The position numbers and the translations under genes were made by a program. 64,000 nt of DNA from Corynebacterium freneyi (lineage in GTDB: Bacteria; Actinomycetota; Actinomycetes; Mycobacteriales; Mycobacteriaceae). Below the pieces are notes generated by a model. It saw nothing but the letters and a program-made list of their open reading frames with translations, was not told the DNA's origin and did no database searches. Below are positions 28,015-35,679 of this stretch, in pieces (positions within the stretch are counted from its first letter, which is position 1; each line of letters begins with the position of its first letter). The stretch is from positions 2,356,001-2,420,000 of the forward strand of contig NZ_CP047357.1 in NCBI RefSeq assembly GCF_030408835.1. Direction: 5' to 3'.

Positions 28015-28782
28015 CTACTTTCCGCGGAAGACCGGGTCGCGCTTCTCCGCGCGCGCCCGGCCCGCCTCGGCGGCGTCCTCCGACGCCCACACCGCCTCAT
28101 ACAGCTCGCGCTGGTCCGGCTTCGGCGGCAGGTTCGTCTCGTCGTCGTTGAGCACCATCTTGTGGTAAGCGAGGCTCATCGGCGCGAACGACGCGATGCG
28201 CTCGGCGACCTCCCGGGTGACGGTGGAATCGCCCAGGTAGGACGCCAGGCCGCAGGACTTCGCCTCGGCCTGGTCGATCTGCTCGGCGGCCAGCAGGATG
28301 GTGCGGGCGCGGGCGCCGCCGACCAGCACGCGGGTGCGGCGGACCGTCCACGCGTCGACGGCGATGCCGAGCTTGACCGGCGGGATCATGAACCAGCCTC
28401 GTTCGCCCACCACGCGCAGGTCCGCGGCCATGGACAGCTGCATGCCGGCGCCGACCGCCGCGCCCTGCACGTCGGCGATGATGATGCGCGGGCATTCCTG
28501 CAACGCGTGGAGCATGCGGGCAAGCTGAACGTGGAAGTTGCCGTCGCTGTGCTGGCCGCCGAGATCGGCGCCGGCGCAGAACGCGCGGCCCTCGCCGCGA
28601 ATGACGATGACCCGGCACTCCTCGCGCTCCGGCGCGGCCTCCACCGCGTCGGCGATGTCGGAGCACACGCCGACGTTGAGGGAATTGCGCTTGTGATCGC
28701 GGTCGATGGTGATGACGGTGATCGGGCCGTCGTGCTCGACGCGGATCTCGGAGTTCTCGGGGGCCACGCTGGACTCAGACAT
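28015..28782 (-). CDS. echA6: EchA6-like crotonase lacking the catalytic glutamates
   Basis: A 255-residue crotonase-fold protein. The oxyanion hole segments are present (AFCAGADL 67-74; GAAVGAGMQ 107-115), but the two catalytic Glu of enoyl-CoA hydratases are replaced: Gln115 where GGGCE is usual, and Pro in IPPVKLG (133-139) where PE is usual. The same changes occur in M. tuberculosis EchA6, reported to bind acyl-CoA without hydratase activity. The segment GARARTILLAAE also matches that protein. In M. tuberculosis echA6 lies near ctpE, and here ctpE follows by 12 bp. Likely an acyl-CoA carrier or sensor rather than a beta-oxidation enzyme. Confidence 0.82.
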   Translation of the reverse strand: MSESSVAPENSEIRVEHDGPITVITIDRDHKRNSLNVGVCSDIADAVEAAPEREECRVIVIRGEGRAFCAGADLGGQHSDGNFHVQLARMLHALQECPRIIIADVQGAAVGAGMQLSMAADLRVVGERGWFMIPPVKLGIAVDAWTVRRTRVLVGGARARTILLAAEQIDQAEAKSCGLASYLGDSTVTREVAERIASFAPMSLAYHKMVLNDDETNLPPKPDQRELYEAVWASEDAAEAGRARAEKRDPVFRGK

Positions 28783-28816
28783 GTTTCCGAATCTACCGGG
28801 GTGCGGCCGTCACCGT

Positions 28817-29683
28817 TTACTCATCGCCGAAGAAACGGGGGTCGCCGCCGATGCGGGAGTCCGGGTCGGCCAGGCCCGCGATGGCGGCCATGTGCTCGTC
28901 GGACAGTTCGAAGTCGAGCACGCCGAGGTTTTCGGCCATGCGCCCCTCGTCGGCGGATTTCGGGATCGCCACCAGACCCCGCTGCAGGTGCCACCGCAGC
29001 GTCACCTGGGCGGGGGTGCGGCCGAGCTCGGCCGCGACGTCGGCGATGGGCCCGGACGCGAACTGCTTGGCCCGGCCGAGCGGGGCCCAGCTTTGCGTGA
29101 CGACGCCCCGCCGACGGTCGTCGTCGACCTGCTCATCCTGGGGCAGGCCGGGGTGCAGTTCGATCTGGTTGACGGCCGGGGCTTCGGGCAGCTCGTCGAG
29201 CACGTCGGAGTAGAAATTGGCGACGCCGGCGGATCGCGTCAGCCCTTCGTCGCGAAGCACCATGATTTCGCCGTAGCTCTCCGCGAACAGCCCCTGCTTC
29301 GGGCAGGGCCAGTGGACGAGCAGCAGGTCGACGTAATCGAGACCGAGCCTGCGCAGCGAGTCACCGGCCGAACGGCGGGTGTCGGCGGCGCGGTGGGCGT
29401 CGTTCCACACCTTGGTGGTCACGAACAGGTCCCCGCGGGCGACGTCGCCGGCCGCGATGGCGTCGGCGATGCCCTGGCCGACGCCGACTTCGTTGCCGTA
29501 CAGCGAGGCGGTGTCGATGTGCCGGTAGCCGATCGAGATGGCGTGCCGGACGCAGCGGCGGGCGGTGGCGTCGTCCATGCGCCACGTGCCCAGGCCGATC
29601 TGCGGGATGGAGTTGCCGTCGTTGAGGGACAACGACGGAATGGTTCCGGTGGAGGGGGTGCCGTTGATTTCTTCGTTGGCCAT
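28817..29683 (-). CDS. Aldo/keto reductase
   Basis: A 288-residue NADPH-dependent aldo/keto reductase of the 2,5-diketo-D-gluconate reductase type. The catalytic tetrad is complete: Asp57 and Tyr62 in IDTASLYGNE, Lys91 in VTTKVWN and His124 in LLVHWPCPKQG. The C-terminal half carries QSWAPLGRAKQF and IPKSADEGRMAENL for NADPH binding. Cytoplasmic. It is 34 bp from echA6 and 43 bp from the glutamate-synthase-like gene, all on one strand, and could share transcripts. Natural substrate unknown. Confidence 0.9.
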   Translation of the reverse strand: MANEEINGTPSTGTIPSLSLNDGNSIPQIGLGTWRMDDATARRCVRHAISIGYRHIDTASLYGNEVGVGQGIADAIAAGDVARGDLFVTTKVWNDAHRAADTRRSAGDSLRRLGLDYVDLLLVHWPCPKQGLFAESYGEIMVLRDEGLTRSAGVANFYSDVLDELPEAPAVNQIELHPGLPQDEQVDDDRRRGVVTQSWAPLGRAKQFASGPIADVAAELGRTPAQVTLRWHLQRGLVAIPKSADEGRMAENLGVLDFELSDEHMAAIAGLADPDSRIGGDPRFFGDE

Positions 29684-29726
29684 GTCCCCTTTTGTACTCG
29701 GGTTCGGGCGTGCGCGTCCCCGACGG

Positions 29727-31364
29727 CTACTCGGCGCCGGCGGCCTTCGGCTTCACGCGGTCGTGGAGCTCCGGGTACCAGAAGCGGTCGGGGTCGGCGA
29801 GCTCCCAGTCGTCGGCCCACGCGTGGAAGCGGGTGCCCGACAGCAGCTCCCCGGGCTCGAGCCAGTTGTACAGCTCGGCGTAGGTTTCGGCGTACTCGTC
29901 GGAGGTGCGGCGGAAGAGCATCGACGGCGACAGCTGGTCGAAGCTTTCCAGGCCCATCGACGCGAGCATGCCCACGGCCTCCTGGACGGTGGCGTCGTGG
30001 AAGTTGCGCACGCGGTTGGCCTTGTCTTCGACGTCGACGGCCTTCCAGCGTCGCGGGTCCTGGGTGGCCACGCCGACGGGGCATTCGTTGGTGTGGCACA
30101 GCTGGGACTGGATGCAGCCGGTGGCCATCATCATGCCGCGGGCCGAGGCCATGAAGTCGGCGCCCTGGCACATGCGCTTGATGATGTCGAAGCCGGTGAC
30201 GATCTTGCCGGTCGCGCCGATCTTGACGCGGTCGCGCAGGCCGGCGCCGACGAGCGCGTTGTGCACGAGGACCAGGCCGTCGGTCAGCGGCATGCCGACG
30301 CGGTCGGAGTACTCCAGGGGCGCGGCGCCCGTGCCGCCCTCGGCGCCGTCGACGATGATGAAGTCCGGCGTGATGTCCTCGGCCACCATGGCCTTGCACA
30401 CGGCGAGGAATTCGATGCGGGAACCGGCGCAGATCTTGAAGCCGACGGGCTTGCCGCCGTTGAGTTCGCGCATGGTGCCCATGAAGCGGACCAGTTCGCG
30501 CGGGGTGGAGTACACGCGGTGGAACGGCGGGCTGACGACGCCCTGGCCGACGCGCACGCCTCGGGTTTCGGCGATGATCTCGTCGACCTTGTCGCCGGGC
30601 AGCATGCCGCCGAGGCCGGGCTTCGCACCCTGGCTGACCTTGAGGTAGGTGGCCTTGACCTGGGGCAGCGCGGCGCGTTCGCGGAACTTCTCGGGGTCGA
30701 AGTCGCCGTCTTCGGTGCGGCAGCCGAAGTAGCCGGAGCCGATTTCCCAGAACAGGTCGGCGCCGTACTTCAGGTGGTACGGGGAGATGGAGCCCTCGCC
30801 GGTGTCGTGGATGAATCCGCCCATCGCCGCGCCCTTGTTCATGGCGAGCACCGCGTTGGGCGACAGCGCGCCGAAGCTCATGGCGGCGACGTTGAAGATG
30901 GACACGTCGTACGGCTGGGTGGTGTCCTTCCCGCCGAGCGTCACGCGCGGGTTGGCGTTGACGGTGCGCGACGGAGCCATGGAGTGGGGGATGTATTCGT
31001 AGCCGGGGGCGGTGATCTCCCGTTCGGTGCCGAACGACTTCTTCGCCCCGATTCCCTTCGCCCGCTGGTAGATGACGGAGCGGGTGTCGCGGTCGAACGG
31101 GGTGCCGTCGAAGTTGCGCTCGATGAAGTACTGCTGGGTCTCCGGTCGGATGGACTCGAGCAGGTACCGGGCGTGGCCGAGGATCGGGTAGATCCGCAGC
31201 AGGGTGTGCTTCTTCTGGATGAGCACGTCGTAGACCGCGACGAGGTCCAGGAACACGACCACCGCCAGCAGCACCGCCCACCAGGGGCTGACGAAGACCG
31301 TGAGTGCCAGCGCGATGACGTTGGCGACGAACAGGATGCCGAGAATCGTTGGCCGTGTGATCAC
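29727..31364 (-). CDS. Membrane-tethered FMN/Fe-S glutamate-synthase-like protein
   Basis: A 545-residue protein built like the FMN-binding central part of glutamate synthase but without the N-terminal glutaminase domain. Residues 5-45 form two hydrophobic helices (ILGILFVANVIALALTVFV; WWAVLLAVVVFLDLVAVYDV), so it is membrane-attached. FMN-site segments include FIIVDGAEGGTGAAPLEY, and a [3Fe-4S] motif C-x5-C-x4-C (Cys417, 423, 428) lies in QLCHTNECPVGVATQDP. The start is a GTG with a weak GGAAAA site. Such standalone proteins are widespread and mostly uncharacterised. It diverges from the Xre operon. Confidence 0.85.
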   Translation of the reverse strand: MITRPTILGILFVANVIALALTVFVSPWWAVLLAVVVFLDLVAVYDVLIQKKHTLLRIYPILGHARYLLESIRPETQQYFIERNFDGTPFDRDTRSVIYQRAKGIGAKKSFGTEREITAPGYEYIPHSMAPSRTVNANPRVTLGGKDTTQPYDVSIFNVAAMSFGALSPNAVLAMNKGAAMGGFIHDTGEGSISPYHLKYGADLFWEIGSGYFGCRTEDGDFDPEKFRERAALPQVKATYLKVSQGAKPGLGGMLPGDKVDEIIAETRGVRVGQGVVSPPFHRVYSTPRELVRFMGTMRELNGGKPVGFKICAGSRIEFLAVCKAMVAEDITPDFIIVDGAEGGTGAAPLEYSDRVGMPLTDGLVLVHNALVGAGLRDRVKIGATGKIVTGFDIIKRMCQGADFMASARGMMMATGCIQSQLCHTNECPVGVATQDPRRWKAVDVEDKANRVRNFHDATVQEAVGMLASMGLESFDQLSPSMLFRRTSDEYAETYAELYNWLEPGELLSGTRFHAWADDWELADPDRFWYPELHDRVKPKAAGAE

Positions 31365-31436
31365 GTTTTCCAGGGTACGTGCATTCCGCTGACCTGGAAA
31401 TACGGGGTTGGCGTCGGAAAAATTTTGTTGGACCTA

Positions 31437-31465
31437 TTGACAAAACGTTGGGTTTTCCCAACACT
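31437..31465 (+). promoter_or_regulatory. Promoter with embedded palindrome before the Xre operon
   Basis: A consensus -35 (TTGACA, 31437-31442) is followed 17 bp later by AACACT (31460-31465) as a weak -10, placing the start of transcription at or next to the ATG at 31473. Inside the spacer GTTGGG-TTTT-CCCAAC (31447-31462) is a perfect palindrome, well placed as an operator for the HTH protein encoded just downstream. No ribosome site precedes the ATG, consistent with a leaderless mRNA. Confidence 0.6.
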
Positions 31466-31472
31466 TGGTCAC

Positions 31473-31790
31473 ATGAGTCCGGTGAAACGTGGTCCACAGC
31501 GACCGATATTCAATCGATTGGCGGTTCTCCGCGCGGAACGCGGGCTCAGTCGCGCGCAGTTGGCGGAGGCCGTGGAGGTCAACCCCCAGACCATCGGGGC
31601 GCTCGAGCGCGGGGACCACTACCCCAGCCTCGATCTGGCGTTCCGGTTGTGCGAGGTGTTCGGCCTTCCGGTCGAGGCGGTGTTCTCCCGCGAGGAGTTC
31701 ACCCCGATGTCCGCCGCCCTGTACGCGGCGCAGCCCCAGAACCGACCCCAATTCCCGACCCGGGACACCACCCCGGAGGAGCAGCGATGA
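31473..31790 (+). CDS. Xre/Cro-type HTH regulator of an ABC exporter operon
   Basis: A 105-residue cytoplasmic regulator: a basic N-terminus, one helix-turn-helix domain (NRLAVLRAERGLSRAQLAEA...NPQTIGALERGDHYPS, about 12-65) and a short disordered tail. It resembles the small Xre regulators that precede membrane proteins and ABC exporters in Gram-positive bacteria. The start at 31473 is fixed by the fold and promoter; the frame is open far upstream without meaning. Its stop overlaps the next gene's start (ATGA). It probably autoregulates through the palindrome ending 10 bp before its start. Confidence 0.85.
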   Translation: MSPVKRGPQRPIFNRLAVLRAERGLSRAQLAEAVEVNPQTIGALERGDHYPSLDLAFRLCEVFGLPVEAVFSREEFTPMSAALYAAQPQNRPQFPTRDTTPEEQR

Positions 31791-32359
31791 ACATTCGGAA
31801 TTCCGACGTGCACGACCGCACTTTCCTCGATCGGTGGCAGGCCCGGCGCGAACGGGTCTTCCTCGAACGCCGCGAGATGATGTCCGGGTGGTTTCCCCGG
31901 CTGCGCAATCGCGCGAGCCGGCGCCGCCTGGTCGTCGCTTACCTCGCCATGGTGTTCGCGTTGCTCGTCGCGGGCATCCTGTTCGCGGCGACGTTGCTTG
32001 GCGACGGCTCGTCGGATTGGTGGGGGCTGCCGTGGATCGTTTTCACCGTGCTGCTCGTGGGCACGTGGACGACGTTGGTCATCGTGACCGACAACCTGGA
32101 CGGTGCACCGGCGACGGTGCTCGACGAGTACGAGCGTAGTCGCGTGGAGGGGTTGCGCAGCCTGGCCTACCAGTGTTTTCTGTGGTTCGGCCTGGTGTTC
32201 AGCATCTCGCTTGCCTTTTTCGGCACGTGGCTGATGCGGGCCCGTCCCGAGTGGGCGGCCGACGTCCCCTACCTGCTGGGCCTGGGTTTCCTCATCCCGC
32301 TCCTGGTGATCCTCTCCCTGCCCACCGCGGTCATCGCGTGGACGATGCCGGATGAGTGA
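31787..32359 (+). CDS. Four-helix membrane protein of the Xre/ABC operon
   Basis: A 190-residue protein with four predicted membrane helices (about residues 48-68, 80-100, 126-146 and 157-180), including VVAYLAMVFALLVAGILFAA and LLGLGFLIPLLVILSLPTAV. The first 45 residues are charged and cytoplasmic (RWQARRERVFLERREMM). No known family recognised. It overlaps the regulator gene by four bases and precedes the ABC ATPase gene by 86 bp, so it likely acts with the regulator or the exporter, perhaps as a sensor. That role is inference. Confidence 0.75.
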   Translation: MNIRNSDVHDRTFLDRWQARRERVFLERREMMSGWFPRLRNRASRRRLVVAYLAMVFALLVAGILFAATLLGDGSSDWWGLPWIVFTVLLVGTWTTLVIVTDNLDGAPATVLDEYERSRVEGLRSLAYQCFLWFGLVFSISLAFFGTWLMRARPEWAADVPYLLGLGFLIPLLVILSLPTAVIAWTMPDE

Positions 32360-32368
32360 TCGCGGCCC

Positions 32369-32410
32369 CCGAAACAGACGATCCGAAACAGGCACTCCGA
32401 AACAGACAAC
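32369..32410. repeat. Three tandem 14-bp repeats upstream of the ABC ATPase
   Basis: Units CCGAAACAGACGAT, CCGAAACAGGCACT and CCGAAACAGACAAC are head to tail, followed by a degenerate fourth (CCGAAAGAACCAGA) and a short fifth start (CCGAAAGG) that supplies the ribosome site. Confidence 0.8.
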
Positions 32411-32445
32411 CCGAAAGAACCAGACCACCCGAAAGGAAGGCGACC

Positions 32446-33357
32446 ATGACCGGCACACCGCTGATCATCGATGACCTCCGCAAGTCCTACGGGGATCTCC
32501 GGGTCCTCGACGGCATGAGCTTCACCGTCCACCCCGGAGAGATCTACGGGTTCGTCGGCGCCAACGGCGCCGGCAAGACCACGACCATGCGCATCGCCCT
32601 GGGCGTGCTGTCCACGGACGGCGGCGAGGTCCGCCTCGGCGACGCTCCCCTCGACGACACGTCCCGCCGCACCATCGGTTACATGCCGGAGGAGCGCGGC
32701 CTGTACCCGAAGGAGAAGGTGCTCGATCAGCTGATCTACTTCGCCCGGCTCCACGGACTGGACGGTCCGACCGCGAAGGACCGCGCCGAGTCTCTCCTGG
32801 AGACGCTCGATCTCTCCGAGCGCGCCGGCGACAAGGTCGACACCCTGTCCCTGGGCAATCAGCAGCGCGTGCAGCTTGCCGCGGCGCTGGTCCACGATCC
32901 GGAGGTGCTGGTCCTCGACGAGCCGTTCTCCGGCCTCGATCCGATCGCCGTCGGCGTGATGTCGCGGGTGCTGCGGGAGCGCGCCGACCGCGGCATCCCC
33001 GTGGTCTTCTCCTCCCACCAGCTGGATCTGGTGGAGCGGTTGTGCGATCGCGTCGGCATCATCCGCGACGGCCGCATGCTCGCCGAGGGCACCGTCGCCG
33101 AGCTGCGGGCGAAGGGCCCCTCCCTCATCGGAGTCGACGTCCCCTCCGCCCCGGCGAACTGGGCCGACGACGTTCCCGGCGTCGCGTCCACCACCGTCGC
33201 CGGCGGTGGCCGCACCGTCGTCACGCTTGCCGACGGCGCCCCCGACGACGTCGACCAGCAGCTCCTCGATCTCGCCCGTTCCCACGGCCCGGTGCATTCC
33301 TTCGGGCCCGTCAACATTCCCCTGACCGAGCTGTACCAGGAGGTCGTCCAGTCATGA
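32446..33357 (+). CDS. ABC transporter ATP-binding protein
   Basis: A 303-residue ABC ATPase of the NatA/drug-exporter type. Walker A GANGAGKTTT near 43-52, Q-loop region ending in GYMPEERGLYP, a signature LSLGNQQRVQLA in which the usual LSGGQ is LSLGN, Walker B VLVLDEPFSGLDP and the switch FSSHQLD. The C-terminal 80 residues are the accessory domain common in this subgroup. GAAAGGAAGG precedes the ATG. Its stop overlaps the permease start (ATGA). It powers the permease encoded next. Confidence 0.92.
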   Translation: MTGTPLIIDDLRKSYGDLRVLDGMSFTVHPGEIYGFVGANGAGKTTTMRIALGVLSTDGGEVRLGDAPLDDTSRRTIGYMPEERGLYPKEKVLDQLIYFARLHGLDGPTAKDRAESLLETLDLSERAGDKVDTLSLGNQQRVQLAAALVHDPEVLVLDEPFSGLDPIAVGVMSRVLRERADRGIPVVFSSHQLDLVERLCDRVGIIRDGRMLAEGTVAELRAKGPSLIGVDVPSAPANWADDVPGVASTTVAGGGRTVVTLADGAPDDVDQQLLDLARSHGPVHSFGPVNIPLTELYQEVVQS

Positions 33358-34565
33358 GCACCCGAAACACCCCCCGTGACGGTTACCGCGCCTCGACGGC
33401 CATCGGTCTCGTCGCAAAGCGCGAGCTCCGCGAGAACCTGGTGAAGAAAGGGTCGGTGGTCACGCTCATCCTGGGCATCGTCCTCGCCGTCGGCGGCGTT
33501 CTGCTCGCCGCGTACCTGACCCGCGACGACGGAGAGGCCGCGGAACCGACGGTCATCGCCGTCGTCGGAGAGGCCCCGTTCGCCGACGCGCTGGCCGACG
33601 CCCCGGAGGGCACCACCCCGACTCCCGTCGAGACGCGGGCCGCGGCATCGGAGGACGAGGCCAGGGCCCTGCTCGACGACGACGCCGTCGACGCCGCCCT
33701 GCTGCCCGCCGGCGACGACGAGTGGACGCTTCTGCAGGACGGCGCCCCCGACATGCTGGCCTCGACCCTGAATTCCGCACTGGCCCAGCAGCTGCAGGCC
33801 GAGGCCATCGCCGAGCAGGGCGGCGACCCCGCCGCCGTGGCGCAGGCCGCCGCCCGAGGGTCGGTGACGCCGCAGACCGTGCAGGACGTGGACTTCGCCG
33901 CGCTGCTCGTCGTCGGCGCCGGCGTCATGGTGATGATCACCGGAATCATGATGTTCGGCGGCTCCGTGGCCAGCTCGGTCATCGAGGAGAAGTCCTCCCG
34001 CGTCGTCGAGATCATGCTGGCGACCATCCGCCCGCTGCACCTGCTGGCGGGCAAGATCATCGGCGCGGGCCTGGCCGGCGCGATCATGCTGGCCGCGATC
34101 GTCGCGGCGGCGTCGGTGACCATCGTGGCCACCGGTTTGGCCGACGACTTCGACATCCCGTGGGGTGCGGTGGCCACCCTGCTTCCGTTCTTCCTCCTCG
34201 GATACATCCTCTTCGCCGCCATGTACGCCGCGGCAGGTTCGCTGGTCAGCCGCATGGAGGATTTCAGCGCCGCGCAGATGCCGGTGATGATCCTGGCCTT
34301 CGTGGCCATCTACGTCCCGGCGTTCGGCTGGTCCCAGCTGGATTCGACGTTCATGCAGGTCGCGTCGTGGATCCCGCCGGCCTCCGTGACCACGGCGCCG
34401 CTGCAGTACGCGATGGGCAACTTCTCCGGCCTGCAGCTGCTCGGCACCGGCGCGATCCTCGCCGCCAGCTGCCTGCTCATGCTGTTCCTCGCGGCGAAGA
34501 TCTACCCGCGCACCGTGCTGCACACCGGTTCCCGCGTCACCTGGATGCAGGCCCTGAAGGGCTGA
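33354..34565 (+). CDS. ABC transporter permease (NatB/ABC-2 type)
   Basis: A 403-residue ABC-2 permease with six membrane helices: one near residues 34-54 (VVTLILGIVLAVGGVLLAAYL), a large extracytoplasmic domain (about 60-180) and a cluster of five after residue 180. The EEKSSRVVEIMLATIRP segment is typical of NatB and other exporter permeases. Likely exports an ion, lipid or peptide; the cargo is unknown. Last gene of the operon; a GC-rich hairpin follows at 34647. Confidence 0.9.
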   Translation: MSTRNTPRDGYRASTAIGLVAKRELRENLVKKGSVVTLILGIVLAVGGVLLAAYLTRDDGEAAEPTVIAVVGEAPFADALADAPEGTTPTPVETRAAASEDEARALLDDDAVDAALLPAGDDEWTLLQDGAPDMLASTLNSALAQQLQAEAIAEQGGDPAAVAQAAARGSVTPQTVQDVDFAALLVVGAGVMVMITGIMMFGGSVASSVIEEKSSRVVEIMLATIRPLHLLAGKIIGAGLAGAIMLAAIVAAASVTIVATGLADDFDIPWGAVATLLPFFLLGYILFAAMYAAAGSLVSRMEDFSAAQMPVMILAFVAIYVPAFGWSQLDSTFMQVASWIPPASVTTAPLQYAMGNFSGLQLLGTGAILAASCLLMLFLAAKIYPRTVLHTGSRVTWMQALKG

Positions 34566-34646
34566 TTGGCCCGCTCCCCCTGCTCCCCCCGCTCCCTCGC
34601 TCCCGGAGACGGGAGATCACCCCCTCCCCGAGACACGGCAGGCCAA

Positions 34647-34672
34647 CCCCGCCCTACCCCGGGGCGGGGGGC
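34647..34672. terminator. Hairpin between convergent ABC operon and rbsK
   Basis: CCCCGCCC (34647-34654) pairs with GGGCGGGG (34662-34669). It has no clear T run on either side, so it may be a weak bidirectional terminator. Confidence 0.45.
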
Positions 34673-34674
34673 AG

Positions 34675-35679
34675 TCAGCCCCTCCGACCGTTCTCGGCGA
34701 ATCGCCGGACCTGGTCGGCGGTGCCGTAGGACGCCTGCGCCCCCTCGCCGCCCGCCGCAAACGCCGCCACCGCGGCCGCGAGTCGGGCGGCGTCGTTGAC
34801 GGATGCCCCGGACGCCAGCCCCGCCATGAGGGCGCCCATGTAGGAATCGCCGCAGCCGGTGGTGTCGACGACGTCGACGGGCACCGCGTCGATGCGGGTG
34901 GCCGTCACCGCGTCGGACTCCCCGGCTTCCCCGGATTCCACGACCACCGATCCCGCACCGCCGAGGGTGACCACGGCGGTGCGGATGCCGTGCTTGGCGG
35001 CCAGCGCGGTCGCGGCGTCGGACCAATCGCCGGATTCGGCGCCCTCGGCCGCCGCCGCATCACCGACCAGGGCGGCCAGCTCGTGCTCGTTGACGATGAG
35101 CACGTCGACCAGCTCCAGCAGCTCCTCCGGCACCTCTCGCACGGGCGACAGGTTGAACACCACGGTCACGCCCGCCTCGTGGGCGATGCGCGCAGCCTCG
35201 ACCACCGCGTCATCCCCGACCTCCAGGCACAGGCCCAGCACCTCGGCGTCCCGAATGGCGTCGGCGTGCCCGGCGACGAGATCCGCGTCGACGGTGCCGT
35301 TCGCCCCCGGGGAGATGACGATGCAATTTTCCGCGTCATCGTCGACGAGGATCATCGCGGTGCCGGTGGCCTCCCCCGACTCCGACAGGTGCGCGACGTC
35401 CACCCCGGCATCGACGAGCGCATCGCGCAGCATCACGCCATTGGGGTCGTCGCCGACCGCCCCGATGAACGACGCACCCACGCCGAGGCGAGCCACCGTC
35501 GCCGCCTGGTTCGCCGACTTTCCTCCCGGCAACACCACCAACGGACCTCCGGCGATGGTCTCCCCCGGCTTGGGCAACGCGGCCACCCGAACCGTCAGGT
35601 CGGCATTGGCGGAGCCCACCACCGCCACGGCGCCCGGCGCGGACGACAGGCCGTCGACAAGCGCCGCCACCTCAGCCAC
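34675..35679 (-). CDS. rbsK: Ribokinase (PfkB family)
   Basis: A 334-residue PfkB sugar kinase. N-terminal VVGSANADLTVRVAALPKPGET and GGKSANQAATVARLG are the sugar-binding signature; near the C-terminus VDTTGCGDSYMGAL (about 270-283) holds the catalytic Asp and anion hole. It phosphorylates ribose to ribose 5-phosphate. The GTG start overlaps the nucleoside hydrolase stop by eight bases (GTGGCTGA), so ribose released by that enzyme is likely its substrate. Confidence 0.92.
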   Translation of the reverse strand: MAEVAALVDGLSSAPGAVAVVGSANADLTVRVAALPKPGETIAGGPLVVLPGGKSANQAATVARLGVGASFIGAVGDDPNGVMLRDALVDAGVDVAHLSESGEATGTAMILVDDDAENCIVISPGANGTVDADLVAGHADAIRDAEVLGLCLEVGDDAVVEAARIAHEAGVTVVFNLSPVREVPEELLELVDVLIVNEHELAALVGDAAAAEGAESGDWSDAATALAAKHGIRTAVVTLGGAGSVVVESGEAGESDAVTATRIDAVPVDVVDTTGCGDSYMGALMAGLASGASVNDAARLAAAVAAFAAGGEGAQASYGTADQVRRFAENGRRG

